Shown: positions 15,001-30,000 of the stretch, piece after piece
Position numbering within the stretch: the first letter of the stretch is position 1
How the letters are laid out: each line of letters starts with the position of its first letter
Assembly: GCA_963601185.1 (NCBI GenBank)
Contig: CAVCEE010000005.1
Coordinates: forward strand, 1 to 64,000
Source: Limisoma sp963601185
Lineage (GTDB): Bacteria; Bacteroidota; Bacteroidia; Bacteroidales; Muribaculaceae
Length of the DNA: 64,000 bases
Direction of reading: 5' to 3'
Notes under the pieces: generated by a model
The model's input: the letters and a program-made list of their open reading frames with translations, nothing else
Told to the model about the DNA's origin: nothing
Database searches by the model: none
Translations under genes and position numbers: made by a program

Positions 15001-18000
15001 GCCAATGTGATTGCCAAAAGCGCTGATAATATTATGGATTTTCGCATTACTCTGAACAATATGTTTTTACCAGAATGCAAAATTAGTCTTTTCTTCCCAC
15101 CTAAACAAGCGTTTAACGGCTTAATTTGAGTTAATTGGTTTAGTTGTCTACGAATTGTTTGAAATCATTGATAAAAACCTTTGGTTGCGCACTTTCTGCC
15201 CCGAAAAAGTAACGAGTTTGCAGCCCATAGCAAAATGCTATAAAACATATAAAATAATCGCGGTTTTTATTGACTGGTTCGGAATTTATTCACTACATTT
15301 GCTATGTGTAAATGACATTTTACCAAATACCATATATTAATACCAAAAACTATGAATGTAGAGAAAATTCTATCCGATCTCGAGGCGAAACATCCTGGTG
15401 AGAAGGAATATTTGCAGGCCGTCAAGGAGGTGCTCCTGAGCGTTAAGGACGTTTACGAGCAGCATCCAGAGTTTGAAAGTGCCAAGATCATTGAAAGAAT
15501 GGTCGAGCCTGACCGCATCTTCACTTTCCGTGTCCTTTGGACGGACGACAAGGGAGAGGTGCAGACCAACATCGGCTATCGGGTTCAATTCAATAATGCT
15601 ATCGGCCCATACAAGGGCGGTATCCGTTTCCACGCTTCGGTGAACTTGTCGATCCTCAAATTCCTCGGATTTGAGCAGACGTTCAAAAACGCCTTGACTA
15701 CGTTGCCTATGGGCGGCGGCAAGGGCGGTTCTGACTTCAGCCCGCGCGGCAAGTCTGACCGTGAAATCATGCGTTTCTGCCAGGCGTTCATCCTTGAGTT
15801 GTGGCGCAACCTCGGTCCTGACCGCGATGTGCCTGCCGGCGACATCGGCGTAGGCGGTCGCGAAGTGGGCTATATGTTCGGAATGTACAAGAAACTCGCA
15901 CAAGAGCACACCGGCACATTTACTGGCAAGGGTCTCGATTTCGGCGGCTCTCGCATCCGTCCGGAGGCTACCGGCTTCGGCGCACTCTATTTCGTGCAGA
16001 AGATGCTTCACCGCATGGGCGACGACATCAAAGGAAAGGTGGTTGCCATCAGCGGCTTCGGCAATGTGGCATGGGGCGCAGCCTTGAAGGCTACTCAACT
16101 CGGCGCGAAGGTGGTTACAATCTCCGGTCCTGACGGCTATGTATACGATCCTGACGGAATCAGCGGCGAGAAGATTGACTATATGCTCGAACTCCGCGCA
16201 ACGGGCAACGACATCGTTGAGCCTTATGTTGAGCGTTTCCCTGGCGCACAGTTCTTCGCAGACAAGAAGCCTTGGGAGCGTAAGGTAGACATTTGTTTGC
16301 CTTGCGCAACGCAGAACGAGGTTGATAAGGCGGATGCCGATATGATTGTTGCTAACGGAGTTGAAATCCTCGCAGAGGTTTCCAATATGGGTTGCACGCC
16401 TGAGGCTATCGACACATTCCTCGCAAGCAACACTGTTTATGCTCCTGGTAAGGCTGTCAATGCAGGTGGCGTGGCTACTTCGGGCTTGGAGATGAGCCAG
16501 AACGCAATGCACCTCACTTGGACAGAAGAAGAAGTGGACCAGAAGTTGCTCCAGATTATGAGCGACATCCACGAGCAGTGCGTCAAGTACGGCACTCAGC
16601 CTGACGGCAAGGTTAACTATATGAAGGGCGCGAATATCGCCGGCTTTATGAAGGTTGCCCATGCGATGATGGGACAAGGCTACGTTTAGAAATAAAATCC
16701 ATTTATACAGAAAGGGCTGCATCGAAACCAGTGCAGCCCTTTCTATTTCATTGCCTTTGCAGTTGGCGGATTAGTCGACAAATTCAACTTTCGACGCGTC
16801 GCGTGGCTTGGCTGCCGGTGACTCGTCGGGATAGCCCACGCCAATGGCGTAGAGCAGTGTGTAGCCTTCAGGCAGGTTGAGACGTTTCAGATAGGGTGCA
16901 GCATCAGCGTTGTTCTTCATAAAGGCAATTGGGCCGCCGAGGCAGCAAGTGCCGAGACCCATTGATTGCGCAGCGAGAATCATGTTTTCGCCGAGCAGAC
17001 CGCAGTCAATCTGTCCGCTACCGTCGGTTGGCGAGGCGATGAAGATTACTGCCGCCGCGTTGCGGAACATGTTCTTGAACGACTTGTCTGCCGCCATCTT
17101 CGGGTTGGCTTTGCTGAAAACGGCTGTCAGTCCGTCGATGTATTCCTTGCTGTCGACCACACGCACCTGCCACGGCTGTTGGTTTATCCCGCTCGGCGCA
17201 TTGATGCCGCACTCCACGATTTTCTTGAGCAGGTCGCGGCTAACAGGGGTGTCCTTGTATTTGCGCACGCTACGGCGTGCCATAATGGTTTCAATCACTG
17301 CATTGCTTTCGCTGCTGTTGTTGCAGCAGTTGTCGCTGGCTGATGCCCCTGCAATGGTCAGGAGGCTCAGCGTGAGGGCTATTGTCTTTAGTTTCATCTT
17401 ATTTTGAGGTTTAGTTTGCCGATAGGTTGGAACTGAACTTGTTGAGGCGTGCCTCAAGGTCGGTAGAATTCAGGCGTAGCGACAACTTGCCGCCGCATGC
17501 CACTGAGATGTTGCCTGTTTCCTCCGACACGATGATTGCCAGCGCGTCGGTGGCTTGCGAGATGCCGAGGGCGGAGCGGTGGCGCAGTCCGAGTTGGCGC
17601 GGCACGTCGTTGTCGTGCGACACCGGAAGGATGCAACCTGCTGCTTTGATGCGGCCGTCTGCCACAATCATTGCTCCGTCGTGGAGCGGACTATTCTTGA
17701 AGAAGATGTTTTCAATCAGCCGTCCGTTCACCTCCGCATCGATGATGTCGCCGCTGCGCTCGTAACTGTCGAGCGGCACGAGCCCTTTCACCACAATCAG
17801 TGCGCCGGTCTTGCTCTTCGACATGTTGAGGCAGGAATAGACAATTGGCAGAATCCACGACTCCTGCGGCTTGTCGGCTGACTGCTTGCGGCGGAAGATG
17901 TTGTGGATAAACCGCCAGCGGCGGTGAGAGCCGATTTCTACAAGGAAACGCTTGATTTGGTCCTGGAAGAGAATCACGAGAATCAGCAGGCCGATGTTCA

Positions 18001-21000
18001 TAAACTTGTCGAGAATGCGGCCTGTGAGTTCCATCTTCAGCACGGCTGAAGCGATGAACCAGATGATGATGAACGCCAGGACACCGAGGAAGATGCTCAG
18101 CGTGCCCGACTCCTTCATTATCTTGTAGATATAGAACAGGATGGTGGCTACAATAAGAATGTCAATAATATCCTTGATGCCTATAAGTCCGAAAATCTCC
18201 ATAGATGTCCGTTTATTTGTCGTTGAGGAATGTCTTGCTGAAAATTGCCACAGCCTCCTTGGCGACCTTCACGTCGTGTACGCGCAGGATGCTTGCCCCT
18301 TGAGCGAGTGCCAAGGTGTTGATTGCCGTGGTGCCGTTGAGCGACTCCGCTGGGGTTGTGCCGAACAGACGGTAAATCATCGACTTGCGCGACACGCCTA
18401 CAAGTACCGGCAGATTCAGAGCCTGAAAAGCGTCCATCCGTTGCAGCAGTTCGTAGTTCTGGTCGAGTGTCTTGCTGAACCCGAAACCGGGGTCGAGGAT
18501 AATGTCGGTGATTCCTACCGAAGCCGCCTCGTCAATCTTTTCGCTGAAATATTTGAGCATATCGGCAATGAGGTCACCGTAGTCGCACAGCGAACTCATC
18601 GTGTGGGGATTGCCGCGCATGTGCATCATAATGTAGGCAGCCTTCAGCCGTCCCACTGTTTTTATCATTTCGGGGTCAAGTCCACCGGAAGCAATGTCGT
18701 TGATGATTTCCGCACCCCATTCGCCTACACTGCGCTCTGCCACGGAGGCGCGGAAGGTGTCGACCGAAACGGGAATTTCCGGCGCAAGTTCGCGCACGAT
18801 GCGCAGACCCATCGCCACGCGGCGGTATTCTTCTTCGGGAGTCACGTCGTCGGCATTTGGGCGCGACGAGTAACCACCGATGTCGATGATGTCAGCCCCC
18901 TCGGCTTTTATCTGTTCAACGCGCTGGCGCACGGAGTCCTCCACGCTGCAACGGCTGTCGGAGTAGAATGAGTCGGGTGTGGTGTTGAGGATAGCCATCA
19001 CCAAAGGCTTCTCCACAGTCAGAAGTCGTCCGCGGAGATTGATTGTATATGGTTTAAAAATATGCATATCTGTCGTTAACCTTAGATTAATGCGAAGATA
19101 CTGCAATAATTCTCCAATTCAAAACTGCCGTTGTTAAAAAATCAGATTGAACACAAACACGGCGAGGATTGCCGCGGGGGCAACGTAGCGCAGGCATACG
19201 GTGAGTGCGCGTAGCACTGGCAGCCGGAAACTGCCGCCGTTGGTGAGTTGGTTGCGCACAACGGTCTTGTCCATAATCCATCCGGCAAAGATGCTGAAGA
19301 AGATGCCGCAAATGGGCATCATCAGGTTGGCTGTGGTGTAGTCGAAGAGATCGAATATTGTCTTGCCGAAAATTTTGAAATCAGCCATCGGCCCGAACGA
19401 GAGGGCGCACAGTGTGCCGAAAACCATAGCAATGCCAATGGCGAGCATCGTGGCTTTTTCTCTTGACATGTGGATTTCTTCGGCGAAATAGGATATGGAG
19501 TTTTCCGCCATTGAAATCGTAGATGTGAGTGATGCAATGAAAAGCAGGAAGAAGAACAGTGCCGCCCAGATTGAGCCTCCTGCCATCTGCGAGAAGATTG
19601 ACGGCAACACCTCAAACACGAGTTTCGGTCCGGCTTCCGGCTGCATCCCGAACGAGAAGAGGGCAGGGAAGATGATGAGTCCGGCAAGGATGGCGAAAGC
19701 GGTGTCGAGTGTGGCTACGATTGATGCCGACTTCACGAGTTTTACGTCTTTCTGGAAATAGGAGGAGTAGGTTATCAGAGTGCCCACGCCGAGGCTGAGC
19801 GAGAAGAATGCCTGTCCCATCGCTCCGAGCAGCACCGATGGGGTGAGTGCCGAGAATTCGGGTACAAACAGGAATTTTACGCCATCCAGAGCGTTAGGTA
19901 AGCACAAGGAATTGATGCAGAATGCAATAAGGAGGATGAATAGCATCGGCGTCATAATGTTCGACATCCGCTCGATGCCGTTTTTAAGTCCCTTGCGGAG
20001 TATTAGGTAGTTGGCAAAGAGAAAAACCAGAGTCCACACCACAGGACGTGCGGATTGAGTGGTAAATTCGCTGAAATATTCCGACAGACCTGTCTGCGAA
20101 GCCTTGGCGAAAGTGCCGCATACCGACTGAAAGCAGTATTCCATCGTCCATCCGGCAACCACCGAGTAGAAACTGAGAATCATCAGCGACGAAACGATGC
20201 CGAGATATGCCAGCCAGTGCCACTTTTTGCGCGCATCGCCGAGTTTCTTGAAGGCGTGGTGCACATTACTTTGCGATGCCCGTCCGATAAGGAATTCGGA
20301 GCATATCAGCGGCACACCGATTACTATCACAAAAACGATGTAGGCGAGCATAAACGCTGCGCCTCCGTGCTCTCCTGCCTCGTAGGGGAAACGCCAGATA
20401 TTGCCCAGTCCGATGGCTGATCCAACGGTGGCGGCAATGACACCCAGTTTGCTTGAAAACTTATCTCTTTCCATCTTTTTCATATCTTTCCATCTCTTTT
20501 TGCTCCAAATGCGCAGAGGTTTGCTTGCGCTTGGACTTTGCTTTGTTTTTCTTGGTTTTACTTTTTGTCGGTTTGTCGTCGGCAGTCAGGGTATCGGCGT
20601 TGAATGCCTTGACCTGCTTCTCGAACGTCTCCAACTTCTGTTGTTCTGCCTTGTCCAACGGTTCTGCCTGGCGGTCGGCAACGAGGCGGATTGTCAGCAG
20701 CACGGCGGCAGTAACGGCTACAACCGCTATCAGCCCTATGCGTTCCACCTTGGTGAGCCTGTCCATTGCCGTCTAATCAAAGAACAACTTGTTGACAAAC
20801 ACTGCAAGCAGCAACAGTGGCGCAACCACACGGATAAACCAGTAGAACATCGGTGCCAGGCGGAAGCGAACCGTGCCGCCGTTGTTCGTCTCATTGAAGA
20901 AGAACGAGCGCGGAAGAACGTAGCCCACATAGATACATATACCGATGGCAACGATAGGCAACAGTATGTTTGACGTGAAATAGTCCAAAAGGTCGAAAAT

Positions 21001-24000
21001 CGTCATGCCGAAGATTTTGAAGTCAGCCCACGGTCCGAGCGACAGCGAGCAGATGGAACAGAACGCAAACATCGGTATGATTGTCCACAGGCAAGCCTTG
21101 CGGCGCGACATCTTGAATGTGTCGGAGAGGAAGGCTATAGGCACTTCGGCTATCGACACTGTTGAGGTGAGGGCTGCCACAAAAAGCAGTGCAAAGAAGA
21201 GGGTGGACCACAACTGCGGCATTGGCAGTTGCCTGAAAATCTCAGGCAGAGTGACGAAAATCAAGGTAGTGCCCTGTGTGGAGTCTGAGATGCCAAACGA
21301 TTTTACTGCCGGGAAAATCAGCAGTCCGGTGAGTATTGCCACTACAAACACCAGCGACGGCACGATTGTGGCAGTGCGCGGTAGGTCGGTCGACTTGGGA
21401 AAGTATGACGAATATGTCACGAGGATGCCCATACCGAGGCTCAGCGAGAAGAACGCCTGTCCTACGGCACTGATAAGCACTTCGCCGTTGAGTTTCGACC
21501 AGTCGGGCTTGAGGAAATACTCCACGCCCTCGCTTGCGTTTGGCAGGTTGAGCGACACTACGCAAAACGCTATAAGTATGACAAAAAGAAACGGCATCAG
21601 CACGTTCGACATCCGTTCGATGCCCTTCTGCACTCCGCGCATCAGCACGAAGAGATTGATTACAATCATTGCCGCGGTCCATAGCAGAGGTTGCCATCCG
21701 TCGGTGATGGAATTCTCCATAATGCTGCGGAACGCCTGCGACTGGTTAACGCCCGAAGCCATCCCGGCAAAGAGTCCGCCGCTCAGCGACATCCACAGGT
21801 ATTGCAACGTCCATCCAGCCACGACCATATAGTACATCATAATGAGGTAGGGTGCAAGCACGCTGAGTGCGCCGACAATCCACCACGGCTTGCCGGGTGT
21901 GAGTTTGCGGAATGCGCCGACGGCATCGCTTCTGCTGCCGCGTCCCACCGAAAATTCGGCGAGCATAACGGGGATGCCCACCAGCACCACGCACAAAAGA
22001 TATGCAATCAGAAAAACAGAGCCGCCGTTCGACTGCACCTCGCTCGGGAAACGCCAGATTGTACCCAGTCCCACGGCGGAGCCCACGGTGGCTGCCACTA
22101 CTCCTAATTTAGATGAAAATGTCGCTTTTTTTGTCGCTTTTATACTCATCTTTGGTGAATTATAATGCAAAATTAGTGCAAATAGCCGAATAAATGAAAT
22201 TTTTTACGCCCATTTCATTGCGATTTGATAGAATGCAACGACGGCGGCGGTGGTTACCGTCGCCGTCGTAAGGGTGGTTACGTTGTGTTATGCTTTTGCT
22301 TCCTTGTTGTCTGACTCTTTCAGTGCCGACAGGAAGTAGCCTTGCGACTTGATCAGGTTGCGTGCCTGGAGAACCATTGTCTTGGTCTCAGTCAGGATGT
22401 TGAGGTAGAGCGCGCTGGCCTTGGTGCTCATCTTCTCTGACTGCAGACGGCGAATCTGGTTCTTGATTGCTTCGGCAATCACAAGGAACAGGTTGTCGCG
22501 CATGCGAAGCACTTCACCGAGTTGTGAGAAGTCTTTCTCGCGGAGCATTTCGTTGATTTTACCGAAGATTGCATCTACGCCGTCGTTCACCTCCTTGAGG
22601 TCCATAATCTGCTCTTTGGTGAAACCTTTGTGGTGGTTCTCAATATGGTTGTAAGCCGGACGGGTGCAGTGGATGAGAGCCTTCGACACCTCGGTCAGAT
22701 AGTCCACAATCTGGATGTAGAAGTGTCCTGTCTCTACTTTCTGTGCCTGAAGTTTCTTCAGCGTCTTCATTACATGGTGCTTGCGCTGGTTGGCAAACTC
22801 GTAAATCTGGTCGGACTCGTTCATTGTTTCCTTCAGCAAGTGGCGGTTTTCGGTGAACAGTGCCACAAGCATGTGGTTGTAGATGCTCGACACGCGTTCC
22901 ATCATTCCACAAACTTCCTGAGTGCAGGCGTAGAGCACGTCCTCTTCCGGAGTCTCTTCTGAGATAAGTTCCTTTGTTGCCTCTTCATTCTTTTTGTCCT
23001 TTTTCTTGAAGATGAGGTTGTGGCAGAGGATGTATCCGCAGAGCAGTGACAGACCTGCCAATGCAATCCAGCCACCCCACATAAGGAGCAATCCGCAGAG
23101 GAAGGCGAGGGTGATGCCGGCGATGGCAGTTACAAACCATCCTGTCACAACGACCATCACGCCGGTGATGCGGTAGACAGCACTGTCGCGACCCCAAGCG
23201 CGGTCGGCGAGCGACGAACCCATCGACACCATGAAAATAACGTAGGTAGTTGACAGCGGCAGTTTCAGCGATGTACCGATACAGATAAGACTGGCAGCGG
23301 CGGAGAGGTTGACCACGGCGCGCACAAGGTCGTAACTGATGGTCTTGTCGGCATTCTCGTCGGGGATGAAGCGGCTGTTGAGTTTGTCTTGGATTTTGCG
23401 CGGCATGATTGCCTTGTAGCCATTGTTGATGTTGATGGCAAGGCTGACCAGTGCGCGTGAAATCATTGTCGATCCGAAACGCTCGTCCTCATCGTTCTGC
23501 GACGAGAGGTTGAGTTGCGTTTCTGCCACCTTCATTGCGTCTTTCGAGAGGAACAGGGTTACTACCATAATCACGCCGGAGGCAATGAGGAACCAGATGT
23601 TCACATGGGCAGGATCAGCGAGTTCGCCCATCAGCATTGTCGGGTCGCCAGTGTTGCTTGCGATGGCGAAACTGTCGAATCCGGCAATCGGCACACCGAT
23701 GAAGTTCACGAGGTCGTTTCCGGCAAATGCCAGTGCCAGTGCAAATGTGCCGGCAAGGATGGTTATCTTCATTATGTTGACCTTCAGTTTCTGCAATCCG
23801 AAGAGAACGGCTGAAGCCACAACCCAGATGATTGCGAGTGAAGCCCAGATATGGTCGTTGATGAGGTGGTTGAAATCATCGCTGATAAGTCCTGAACTCT
23901 TCATTCCCTTGAAGATGGCGAAGTAGATGATGCCCACGATTGCGAGACCGCACCAGAGTGCGCCGTAGCGGCTCATCGACTTGGCGTAGCGGAAGGAGAA

Positions 24001-27000
24001 AATCACACGCGAGACATACATCAGTATTGCTCCCACCGTGAAGGCGATTACCACCGACGACAGGATGGCGGAAATCATCACCATCGCCTTTTCCGTGTTG
24101 ATGTAACTGCCGAGGTCGGCAAACGTTTGTGTAGGGTCTTGCCAGATGTCGAACAGTGCCACTGCTATCGATGCTCCGAGGAGTTCGAAAATCAGGGAAA
24201 CGGTGGTTGATGTTGGCAGTCCGAGGGCGTTGAACGTGTTGAGAAGCACAACGTCGGAGAGCATCATCGCCACGAAGAGAATCATGACGTTTTCAAATGT
24301 GAACATTTGAGGGTGGAACACGCCGTTGCGCGCCACTTCCATCATTCCGTTCGATGTGAGCACGCCCAGCAAGATACCAGCGGCTGCCACGGTTAGGATA
24401 ATCCAGCGTTTAGCCACTTTTGAGCCGAGGGCTGAATTCAAGAAGTTGATGGCATCGTTCGACACACCCACAATCAGGTCAAGGACTGCAAGTATGGCGA
24501 GTATCGCCACAATCACTGTAAAAAAGGGACTCATAATATTACTGTTGTTTTGATTGTTTTTTCTTTAATGTGAAGATAAATTCCAGACCGGAATACTGGT
24601 GGTTGCGTGCGGTGATTTCTCCGCCGTGGAAAAGTACGGAGTTGCGCACGATCGACAGTCCGAGACCGGTGCCGCCCGACTTGCGTGAACGGCCGCTGTC
24701 GATGCGGTAGAAACGCTCGAAAATCTTGTCGAGGTGTCGCTCTTCCACGCCGGTGCCGTTGTCGTAGTAGTCAAACTTGTAGGCATCGCCGAGGTCTTCG
24801 GTCATCGAAATATAGATGTCGCGACCGCCGGAGTAGGCGAGTGAGTTGTTGATGAAGTTGCGGAAGATGGCATCGACGAGTTGCTTGTTGCCTTCGATTT
24901 CCACATCCGCTGCCACATCAACGTGCATGCGCATTTGGTTCTCGGGGCTGTACTGAGCCACTTCGTTGCAAATGGCGTCAATCACGCTGCGGATGTTCAC
25001 GGTGCTAACCTCAAGCGTTGACTTGGCATCGGTGATGCGTGTGATCAGAGCCACATCGCTCAGCAAGTTGGACAGGCGCATCGAGTTCTGGTAGCCCGAT
25101 TCGAGCAGAGTGCGCTGCGTTTCTGCCGGCAACTCGTTGTCGAGCAGCGTTTCGAAGCATCCACGGATGGCTTGCACCGGTGTCTTGAGTTCGTGGTTGA
25201 TGTTGCTCGTGAGCTGATGCTTGATGCGCATCTTTTCTTGCTCCTCGTGGAGCGTTTCCTGCATACTGTTGTTGAGTTCGGCAGTGCGGTTCTGCAGTTC
25301 TTTGTAGATGCCGATGATTGAGAGAGCAGCCTCTCCGAGTTCATCGTCGGCAAGTTCGTCGGTGTTGAAATCCTCGATGTCGCCGTGGCGAGCCTGATTG
25401 GCAATCTTGTGCAGAGCCTTGACACCGAGGCTGATGCGGCTGATGGCAAAATAGAGGATAATATTGATGATTATTGTAACTCCAAGCAGAATCCAGATGT
25501 ATGCCATATCACTGCTTAGGATGTTGACCAGTTCCACATTGTAGGGGAGGGCCGTGCGGGCGATAACACCGTCGGATGCCGTTGCCGAATAGAAAAATTC
25601 GTGACCTTTCACTTGTGAGAGGCGGCGGATGGTGTAGCCGTGGCCGTGCTTCATTGCACCCTTTATTTCCGTACGGTCACTGTGGTTGACTATCTTGTGG
25701 CTTTCGTGGCTCTCAAAAAACACGTTACCTTTGTTGTCGAGCATCGTGACGCGCACGTTCTTGTCGGGGATGATGCGCTGCACATCCTCGTTGGTGATTT
25801 CGTGATGTTGCTTGTACTCGTTGATTAAAAGAGTGTTGTAGACTTGCAGGCGAGTGTTGAGCAACTCCACCTTGTATTCGCGTTCTCTGGAGTATTGTAT
25901 CGACACGAATACAAACACCAATAGCCAGAAAAACACATTGACCACCCAAAAGAGTTTGGCCTTGTAACTAAATGTCTTCTTTGAAGCCATAGCCGTAACC
26001 TTGTTTTGTTATTATATTAGATTCGTAGTTTCCTATTTTTTTACGCAGACGGTTGATGTTCACGTCGATGGTACGATCCACCACGTAGATGTTCTTGTCC
26101 CAGATACTGTCGAGGATTTCGTCGCGCGAGAAAATCTTGTTAGGGTTCGACATAAAGAGGTAGAGCAGGTCGAACTCCTTCTTGGTGAGGGCAATCTCCT
26201 CATCACCGATGCGGCAAGTCTTCGATGTTTGGTCGAGCGAGAGGGTTTTGTAGGACACCGTCTCCGTGTGGGCTTGACGGGTACGGCGCAATAGACTCTT
26301 CACGCGCAGCACAAACTCTTTCATTGAAAACGGCTTTCTGATGTAGTCGTCGGCGCCGCGAGTGAAGCCGTCGACCAATGGGGCTTCGTCGCCGAGGGCG
26401 GTGCACACGATGACAGGCACGTCTGCCACTTTGGGCATCGACCTCACCTTGCTCACAAGTTCGAGACCGCTCATTTCGCCCATCATGATGTCAAACACCA
26501 TAAGCGAATATTCTTCGAGGGGTTTTCGTAGGGCTTCTTCTGCTGAATTGGCGATGTCAACGCTGAAGCCTGCCACCTCAAGATTGATTTTCATCAATTC
26601 GCAGATGGCCATTTCGTCGTCGACCACAAGAATTTTTACAGGCGTTTCCATATTGCTGAATGTAAGTCAATAATATTGGAAGCCACAAGTGAATTAAGTT
26701 CCATAATTGTTAATGTCTTTCCAATCATTTTCATGTTGCAAATTTAGTGTGGCGCAACAATCTGACAATAACAAAAGTGTAACAATTTAGAACGTAAAGT
26801 GCAGGGCGATGCGGAAGCCGCTTTTGTCCACGCCCGGAGTGTTGCGGTAAGTGAGCCGCCAAACGTAGTCCACACGGAGAATGGTGAGGATATTGTCCAG
26901 ACCCACACTCATTTCCATATAAGGAGTCTTCTCCATAGGGCGGCACAGTGCGCCGGTGGGGAAACGGAATAGGTCGAGGTTTTTCTCGGGGTTGTTTTTG

Positions 27001-30000
27001 TCGCTGAGCGAGCCGTAGAGCCCCTTGAACGAAATCACCTCACGCATCTTCAGATACTTTATCAGCGGAACGCGGTTGAGCAGTGCGCCGTTCATAAAGT
27101 AGGTGATGTCCCACGACAGGTATTGGTCGTTCATAAACTCCATCGCGTTCATCAGTGCATACGATTCAGGCTGGATGGTGTACGACAGGTTGGCGTTGGG
27201 CAGCAGGAGGTCGGGGTACGACACCTTGCTCCAGATTTTGCCGCCCTTGAGGATTATGTCGGTGTAGCCGAATGCCGAGAACCAGAAACGCTTCTGTACG
27301 CTCAGCTCGGTCTTGTTTATCGTAAACCGGTTGTTGAACACGCCTTTCGGGCTATAGGTGTGCGACAGAATCAGGATAGGCATATCGAGGTTGATTGGGA
27401 TGCGTGTGAACCGCGCATCGTAGAATTTCTCGCCGGGGGCGTAGCGCAGCGTGAGGTTGACCGACGACTGCTGGTAGTTGTCGCTCCAGTTGCCGTAGCC
27501 GTCGATAAACGGCATCCACCGTGTGGCCTCCTGAATCTGGTACTTCAGTCCAAGTGTCACAGCCAGTCCGTTCTCACCTTCGTGCTTGTATTCCAGTTCG
27601 CTTGTGCGCAGGTAGGTTATCTTATCGTTGGTCTGTCGCTTCCACGAGAGGAACATGTTGTCCATATTGGTGAACATATACTGCTGTCCCAGTTGGTTGA
27701 GGTCATACTTGTGGTGCAGGCGCAAGGAGTGGATAGGGAACTCCTTGGCGTGGTATTTCTTCTCATTGAACGAGTATTCCACTTCGGCATCGTATTTCCA
27801 TTTCTTGTCCTTGAAGCCGTATGCCACATAGCCTTTCGTAAACCAATGCTTGCTGAGGTTGGCTGTGGTCATACCACCCACCTTCAGGCGCGCGCCTTCC
27901 ACGTAGTTGCCGCTGATAGTGGTGTTCATCGGACCGAAGTCAAATTTGCTGGTTTCCTTCGAACCGGTGCCTATGTAGCCTGACACAAGTGCGGAAATCA
28001 CCTTCTCCGACCAGTAGAATGCCGGCACGGTGCGCAGTTGGGCAAGCAACTTGCTGATGGCGTTTTCCTTATCCTTGATAGGCTCTATGCGGTTTTCTTT
28101 CCAGTATTCATCGGGCATCTGCATGGCATCGTCGGCAAACACCTGCTTCGTTTCCGCGTCAAACACGTTCATATCGGCCGGCGGATCGAAACTGAAATTG
28201 TTGTAGAGCGTGCGCCGGCGAGCGTAGAGCCCCTGGGCGGCGGAGATGATGGAAAATTCCACCACCATGTCGTCCTTGGTCTTCAGTCGGCTGCCGTCGG
28301 CTGCTTTTTCAAATGTCTGCTCGATGCGCAGACTTTCCACATAGTTGAGGTTGATGTCGCGCGGCACGTTCATTATCACCTTCTTCACAAACATAGTGCT
28401 GTCGCCCAGCGGCACATAAATGCGCCCGAAGAAGCCGAAGGTGCGGTTGTTGAATGGTGCAAAACTCAACTCGATGCACTGCACTCCGTCGACGGGAATG
28501 GTGTCGGAAAGGTAGTATTTGTAGAAGTTCGCACCAATCTTCGACAGAGGGCTGACGAAGCGATTCTGCATAATTGCGATGTTGTTGTCGAAGATGTCCA
28601 CCTCCTTGAATACATCGTCGAGGAAACGCTGCACGCTCTCTTCGTCGACAATCTCGTCGAGTCCGGCACGCTTCACGCCTTTCACATATTCCTTTGCCGT
28701 GTTAGGCTGTCGGCGGAACAGTTCCGTAGACAGTTTTTCCTTCACCGAAACGTTGAGTATCGGCTTGCCCGACACCTCCGATGTGTCCATATATTCAAAG
28801 ATGAACTTGAATTTCTTGAAGAGCCATTTGTCCTTTTTCTTTTCCGAGAAGTCGTTGAGCGCAAAGTTCATCTTCTCGTATTTGTCGTAACTGAAATAGT
28901 CGTGGTTCTTAGGATCGTATTTCTCTTTCATATCGCGCAGTTTCTCCATAAACTGCACGGCAGGGTTGTTTTTCTTCGAGTAGTGTTCCTTGCCAGGACG
29001 CACCACAAATTCCTTCAGCGTTACGCCGTCGGCACTCAGTTCTACGGTGAGGTCGTTGACATCGCCTTTCGTCACATACACGTCCTTCGCCGTGTAGCCC
29101 ATCATCGAGAAATTGGCGCAGATGAAGTTCACCTTAGTCGTGATTTCAAAGCGACCGTCGGCATCGGCCTGAGTGCCGGCATCCGAGCCTTTGAGAAACA
29201 TCAGTGCAAACGGAATCGGCTCGCGGGTCAGCGAATCGACTACGACACCCTTGATTGTTGTGTCCTTGACGGGTGCCTGCGCTGTGGCTCTCGGCACGCC
29301 CGTAAGGGCATACGCAACCATCATCAAGCACGCCAAAACCAATATTTTTGCACCTTTTGCCATTTTCTCAATATGCACGTTTTTATTACTTTTGCAAAAG
29401 TAGGTACTTTAGTTCGACTGAATGGCTGTTTTCGGAACTAAAAAGTATTCTTTTTGGCGCGAAATTGTTCTATTTCGTATTATTTGAATGTTATGGCTCT
29501 TGAAATTGAACGTAAATATCTTGTAAAAGATTCATCTTTTGTGGCGTTGGCCACTTCTACAACATCCATCCGTCAGGGTTACCTGTCGCGCGATGCCGAC
29601 GCTACGGTGCGTGTCCGGACGAAGGGCGAAAAAGCGTTTCTAACGGTGAAGACGCGTAACCGCGGATGCGTGCGCAGCGAGTTTGAATATGAGGTGCCGG
29701 TTGTCGACGCCGAAGCGATGATGGCGGCGTGCAAGGGGCTGGTAATCGACAAGACTCGCTACGTTGTGCCGTCGGGCGGCTACAATTGGGAGGTTGATGT
29801 GTTCCACGGCGCGCTCGAGGGAGTTGTGGTGGCTGAAATCGAACTGCCGTCGGAGGATGCCGAGTTCTCCGTTCCGCCGTTTATTGGCGAGGAAGTGACT
29901 GGAAAGCCCGAATATTACAACTCAAACATCCATTTACTTGCAAAAAATCTGCCGTATTAGGAAATTTTAGAAAATGTATTCTTAACTTTGCAATTCTCGC